From the NCBI GenBank assembly GCA_003586115.2, contig QVOM02000042.1, positions 31,983,679 to 32,047,678 of the forward strand: DNA of 64,000 bases, given 5' to 3'. The stretch comes from Salvator merianae (Eukaryota > Chordata > Lepidosauria > Squamata > Teiidae). Positions 60,129-64,000 of the stretch are shown one piece after another (within the stretch, counting starts at the first letter, position 1; each line of letters starts with the position of its first letter). Made by a program: the position numbers and the translations under genes. Below the pieces are notes generated by a model. That model saw only the letters and a list, made by a program, of their open reading frames with translations. It ran no database searches and was not told where the DNA came from.

Positions 60129-60534
60129 AAAGCATGCTGAGGGTGCTGGCTGCTATCATGCACTCTGTGGTTACCATGTAGACTCATGCTGGTGGCAAGA
60201 TCAACCTTGCCTACTCTGTGCAGGCATTGCACTGAATATGGCTAATTTCCAGGGCCATTTTCAGTGCAATGGGATGGCCTTGCTTTGATACTGAGAACTT
60301 TTGATACTTCTGCTTTCTGACACTGTGATTTAGTTGCAGCCTCCATCTCTGGAGTCATGTGGATTCTAGCAAGATGTTGTATTTTAATCATTTCCATCCA
60401 TCAGAGCTGGTTTGTTGCACTCATCCAAGCAGGGTAGCTAGAACTGGGGTCTCCAGCTGCAGCGCTTCCAAACTTCTCATTGATCCATGCTATGGCTGCC
60501 TATATTAGCTAACTAGGAAACTTCTCTACTTCCT
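60129..60534. other. Unassigned DNA
   Basis: No feature is recognised. Confidence 0.4.
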
Positions 60535-60850
60535 CAGCTCTGCTTTGAAGCTGACCATGGGAGAATAACAGCCAGGGGATTCTCCACCTCCATTATCATA
60601 GCTTATGGCCATCAAACACAGGAAAGAGCCCCATAGGCCATTTTCTGTGTTTAATGAAACTGCTGAGGTGATAACAGGCAGCAGCAGCAAGGCCACCAGT
60701 GAACGGGAGAAACAGCTCTCAGGGTCCTTCCTCTGGCTTTGCTGTTCAAGCATTGTAGGTGGTGCTTACGGTGGCATAGTGGGGGGAGGAGTAAGAGGCC
60801 ATGTGGATGCTCCAGTCATCCAGTGCACTGCATGCAGATTCAGCAACCTT
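60535..60850. repeat. Repeat family X, copy 3 (reversed)
   Basis: GAATAACAGCCAGGGGATTCTCC-like and CTGCATGCAGATTCAGC blocks resemble, in reverse, blocks of 27592-27720 and 48405-48600. The alignment is patchy. Confidence 0.35.
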
Positions 60851-61515
60851 ATGGCACATTCATGGCACCATTAAGCTGCTGTCTCTGTGACACCACTTAA
60901 AAGTACTTTTCTGATCTCAGCAAATATATTACTGGTGAGTAACCTGCCTCAGTATTACTTACTGATTGGGTAGTTCCAACTGTAAGCATGCTGTCATGCT
61001 AATATCCTTTTGCAGATTGCTTTAATGTTACTGGTATTGCTTTTGGTTTTCATTTGTTTCATATTGCCATAGGAACAAAGGCTTCATGAGTTTAAGGGAT
61101 CTCAGAGTTCATGGCAATTACTACACACACTACTTTTTGTATGTGAAGAAAACTGCTCCTGGATCAGAGTGCTTTCTCCAGGCCACCAATGGGATGGACA
61201 GCCATCCCATCTGTTCAGATGGCAAGTCCTGGGCCACTCTAATTTTGAGGACAGGGAATGAAGGTTTCCCTGCATAAAAGTTGCACTTCGAGGATTTTTT
61301 TTTCTTCTTCCAGAAGACGGCCTGGCAGTCACCTCCTATCTGTCATTTCCCTCCCAAACTATCCTCAAGAAGTGGCCATCCGTCCTTTGTCTGCAAATCT
61401 CTAGGATAGACAAATCCACTACCATATGAAACAGACTTTTCTATTACTGAATACTTCCTGCAGTTTAAGATGGGATATGCACCTTCCTCTTCTAGTGATG
61501 CTCTATGTGGAATGC
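60851..61515. other. Unassigned DNA
   Basis: No feature is recognised. Confidence 0.4.
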
Positions 61516-61523
61516 CTCTGGGG

Positions 61524-63160
61524 TAGGGATGTGCACGAAATGAATTTTCTCTGTTCGTTTTGCAATGCATCGAAGCTTCGTAGCTTCGTTTTCGCACGAA
61601 AACGGAAGTCGCGAAAATGGCGATTTTCGTTTTCGCAGCGAAAATTTTCGAAAACCGGAAGTGCAAAATCAATGAAATAAGTAGCGAAAAACAAACGCCG
61701 CATATCCCCCTGCCCTCTCCCTTCTATATTTGACCGTCCACATTGCTAATTTAAGGAGTTGCTTCATTAAAAGTAAAAATTGCACGGAGCTTACTTTTTA
61801 CCGGCGGCCGGTTTGTAGCAGGATTCAAAGCAACGAAGGTACGTTTGGGGTTCCTCACTGCAGATCACAAGCAAGCGAAAGCAAGCGAAGGAATTTTTTT
61901 CGCTTTGATATTTTGTCATTTTCGATGCCTTTTCGACGCTCATGTCTGTGCGCGCACACGCGCTAACTTCTGTCCCTTTAACTTATCGGCGCGACTCGTC
62001 GCTGTCTGCCGTCCGTGCCAATCGTTTGGGGCACAGAAATTATTACCTCGCCTACGAGGCGGGCAGGCTTAGTCAGTGACGCGCGAAGCAATTGCCTTCA
62101 GCTCAGCGCGTAATTTAGAAGACTGGCGGCAGCCGCAGGATGAAATAACTCCCTACTTCCGAGTAGCAGCGAAATGACGCCTTGTCTTGCCCTCCCTTCT
62201 TACTTCCGAGTAGCAGCGAAATGTTGCCTCGTCTTGCCCTCCCTTCTTACTTCCGAGTAGCAGCGAAATGACGCCTCGTCTTGCCCTCCCTTCTTACTTC
62301 CGAGTAGCAGCGAAATGACGCCTCGTCTTGCCCTCCCTTCTTACTTCCGAGTAGCAGCGAAATGACGCCTCGTCTTGCCCTCCCTTCTTACTTCCGAGTA
62401 GCAGCGAAATGACGCCTCGTCTTGCCCTCCCTTCTTACTTCCGAGTAGCAGCGAAATGACGCCTCGTCTTGCCCTCCCTTCTTACTTCCGAGTAGCAGCG
62501 AAATGACGCCTCGTCTTGCCCTCCCTTCTTACTTCCGAGTAGCAGCGAAATGACGCCTCGTCTTGCCCTCCCTTCTTACTTCCGAGTAGCAGCGAAATGA
62601 CGCCTCGTCTTGCCCTCCCTTCTTACTTCCGAGTAGCAGCGAAATGACGCCTCGTCTTGCCCTCCCTTCTTACTTCCGAGTAGCAGCGAAATGTTGCCTC
62701 GTCTTGCCCTCCCTCCCTACTTCCGAGCAGCAGTGAAATGACACCACGTCTTGCCCTCTGTTTCAAAACGAAGAACTATATAACACCATCAAAGAAGTTT
62801 TATTAACTCCAAGCCGTCTGAGTTTCTCATCCTCATGCGGTGCGATCGCTGCGAGGCAGGCGAAGAGTTAAAAAAATACCGTCTTTCCTAATGTGATGTA
62901 TGACAATTTCCACCTCTAGAGGCAGAGACTGGAGGCTACGAAGCTACCGAGCTTCGTTGCTTCGCAGTTTTCACAGCGAAGAAAGACGAAAAATAGCCGT
63001 TCGCGGTGAGTAGCGAAGGTCACGAAAATTGACGAAAATCGCCGTGACTTTCGCTATTCGCTTTCGCGATAGGGAGGGCACTTCGCATTCGATGCGAATG
63101 CTGCGAAGCAACGAAATTCGTACGAAATTTCGTTGCTTCGAAATTTCGTGCACATCCCTA
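61524..63160. mobile_element. hAT-like non-autonomous element, TAGGGATGTGCA family, 1,637 bp, CpG-rich type
   Basis: It starts TAGGGATGTGCACGAAAT and ends ATTTCGTGCACATCCCTA, an inverted pair of at least 16 bases. A perfect 8-bp duplication, CTCTGGGG, lies at 61516-61523 and 63161-63168. The outer 150 bases on each side are dense in CGAA, TTCG and GCTTCG words that can pair with each other. The inside is GC- and CpG-rich and holds the 47-bp minisatellite. No transposase is encoded. It shares its ends with 29718-30591 but not its centre. Confidence 0.93.
62155..62759. repeat. 47-bp minisatellite, about 13 units
   Basis: Units start at ACTTCCGAGTAGCAGCG and contain ATGACGCCTCGTCTTGCCC. The word CCGAG recurs every 47 bases exactly, with unit starts from 62155 to 62719. 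Most inner units are identical; the two outer ones at the left and right carry TTGC for ACGC or other changes, and the last unit is the most diverged. Confidence 0.97.
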
Positions 63161-63168
63161 CTCTGGGG

Positions 63169-63628
63169 CTGCACAGTGTTAAAATGGGACCTGGGAGAAT
63201 GGGAGCTTAATCCTGCTCATGAATTAGGATGTTCCAAAAGGCATGTATGGCAGGATGCTCACTGGTTGTGCATGGGTCCTTGTGAACCCATACCTTACCA
63301 TCACACTGTTTTAGTCACAAAGGCTGAGCAGACCCTCCATGCTCCCAGCTGTAGTCCAGCAATGTAAAAGTGACATGGAAATCCTGCCATGCTTCCTGTT
63401 CTTACTCCCCCTTATATCCAGTTAGTCCTAGTTCTGATCTCAAGAGAAATAGGGAGCAAACCTGCTATCTTGCTTGTGACAAGCCTTTGGACATTTGTAG
63501 ATGAAGGTGATATAACACCACTGGTTGCTTCGGATGATTATAGCTGTGTTAACCTTTAAGAAGGAAGGGCAGGATACAAAAAATGGTCAGTAAGATTGAT
63601 GGAGCAGTTGAGTCTAAAACTGTTTGTA
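63169..63628. other. Unassigned DNA
   Basis: No feature is recognised. Confidence 0.4.
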
Positions 63629-63629
63629 A

Positions 63630-63684
<55 letters not shown>
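63629..63684. repeat. (TAA)n microsatellite
   Basis: About 18 TAA units. Confidence 0.95.
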
Positions 63685-63687
<3 letters not shown>

Positions 63688-63761
63688 GGGCACACCAGAA
63701 TATAATTATTCAAGACTGAAAGTAATAAAAACAAGTTCCATCTTTGAGAATACTATAGTTT

Positions 63762-63794
63762 ATATGTGTGTGTGTGTGTGTGTGTATGTGTGTA
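63762..63794. repeat. (TG)n microsatellite
   Basis: About 14 TG units with one TA interruption. Confidence 0.93.
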
Positions 63795-64000
63795 TAAAAT
63801 GTCATTGTACCTGAATACTCTTACATTTAGGCTCTGTTCACACTCTGTTCAGTTTGAGTCCAGTTTCAGAATGAGAGAAGACATTAGCAAAATGACTCGT
63901 CATTTTGTTTCCACTTTATCTAACCTAAAGGTGGATTTTCTGAGTTAGATAATGCTGAAAGGAAACAGTCTGTCACTTTGCTGATGTCTTCTCCCACCCT
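63795..64000. other. Unassigned DNA
   Basis: No feature is recognised; GGCTCTGTTCACACTCTG at about 63832 is reminiscent of the DNA-element ends above, but no partner lies within the window. Confidence 0.35.

Noticed and set aside
62155..62759. CRISPR-like array
   Set aside because: Units are contiguous 47-bp tandem copies without unique spacers, in a vertebrate-type genome.
61850..62760. CpG-rich region suggesting a gene start
   Set aside because: It is the inside of the 1,637-bp hAT-like element and its minisatellite.

Overview
The window looks like intergenic or intronic DNA from a squamate reptile (lizard or snake). It is AT-rich and packed with decayed transposable elements and microsatellites. 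It contains a BovB LINE 3' end, L2-type LINE reverse transcriptase relics, tRNA-headed SINEs with a 3' tail resembling LINE tails, Tc1/mariner elements and many hAT-like non-autonomous elements. That mix is typical of squamates, but the species cannot be named from the sequence. I found no intact protein-coding gene, no rRNA or functional tRNA gene and no CRISPR array. Open frames longer than about 100 codons fall in repeats, in low-complexity tracts or in sequence without recognisable protein features. One 33-nt stretch with good splice signals (43523-43555) is the only weak candidate exon I kept.

Layout. 1-5.7 kb: a solo LTR on the minus strand (1762-3050) and a dead Tc1-type transposon (4187-5680). 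6-12 kb: a palindromic MITE, the 5' end of a second Tc1 family, a hAT-like element and two copies of a 180-bp palindromic MITE. 13.2-15.4 kb: a minus-strand L2-type LINE with two nested insertions. 16.2-17.2 kb: SINEs and a tandem tRNA-like repeat. 19.9-21.3 kb: a second solo LTR of the same family, on the plus strand. 22.8-24.8 kb: a 124-bp poly(T) tract, a hairpin and a CpG-rich 739-bp DNA element. 27.6-32.6 kb: a nest of elements that includes a 330-bp CpG-dense hAT-type MITE with a perfect 8-bp duplication, an 874-bp hAT-like element made of 218-bp compound palindromes, the BovB end and an L2 reverse transcriptase interrupted by a MITE. 34.2-35.1 kb: a SINE split by a 750-bp hAT-like element. 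37-38.9 kb: a palindromic MITE and a minus-strand LINE with a ruined active site. 40-60 kb: sparser repeats and long stretches I cannot assign. 61.5-63.2 kb: a 1,637-bp hAT-like element carrying a 47-bp minisatellite of about 13 units.

The main result is a repeat family whose ends read TAGGGATGTGCA...TGCACATCCCTA. It has seven members here: two CpG-rich, three AT-rich and complete, two partial. Two have perfect 8-bp target duplications and three have 6/8 matches. The ends resemble those of Ac-type hAT transposons. A second clear result is the pair of solo LTRs, each with its own perfect 4-bp target duplication. No cellular pathway or operon-like system is present; what links these features is nested transposition.
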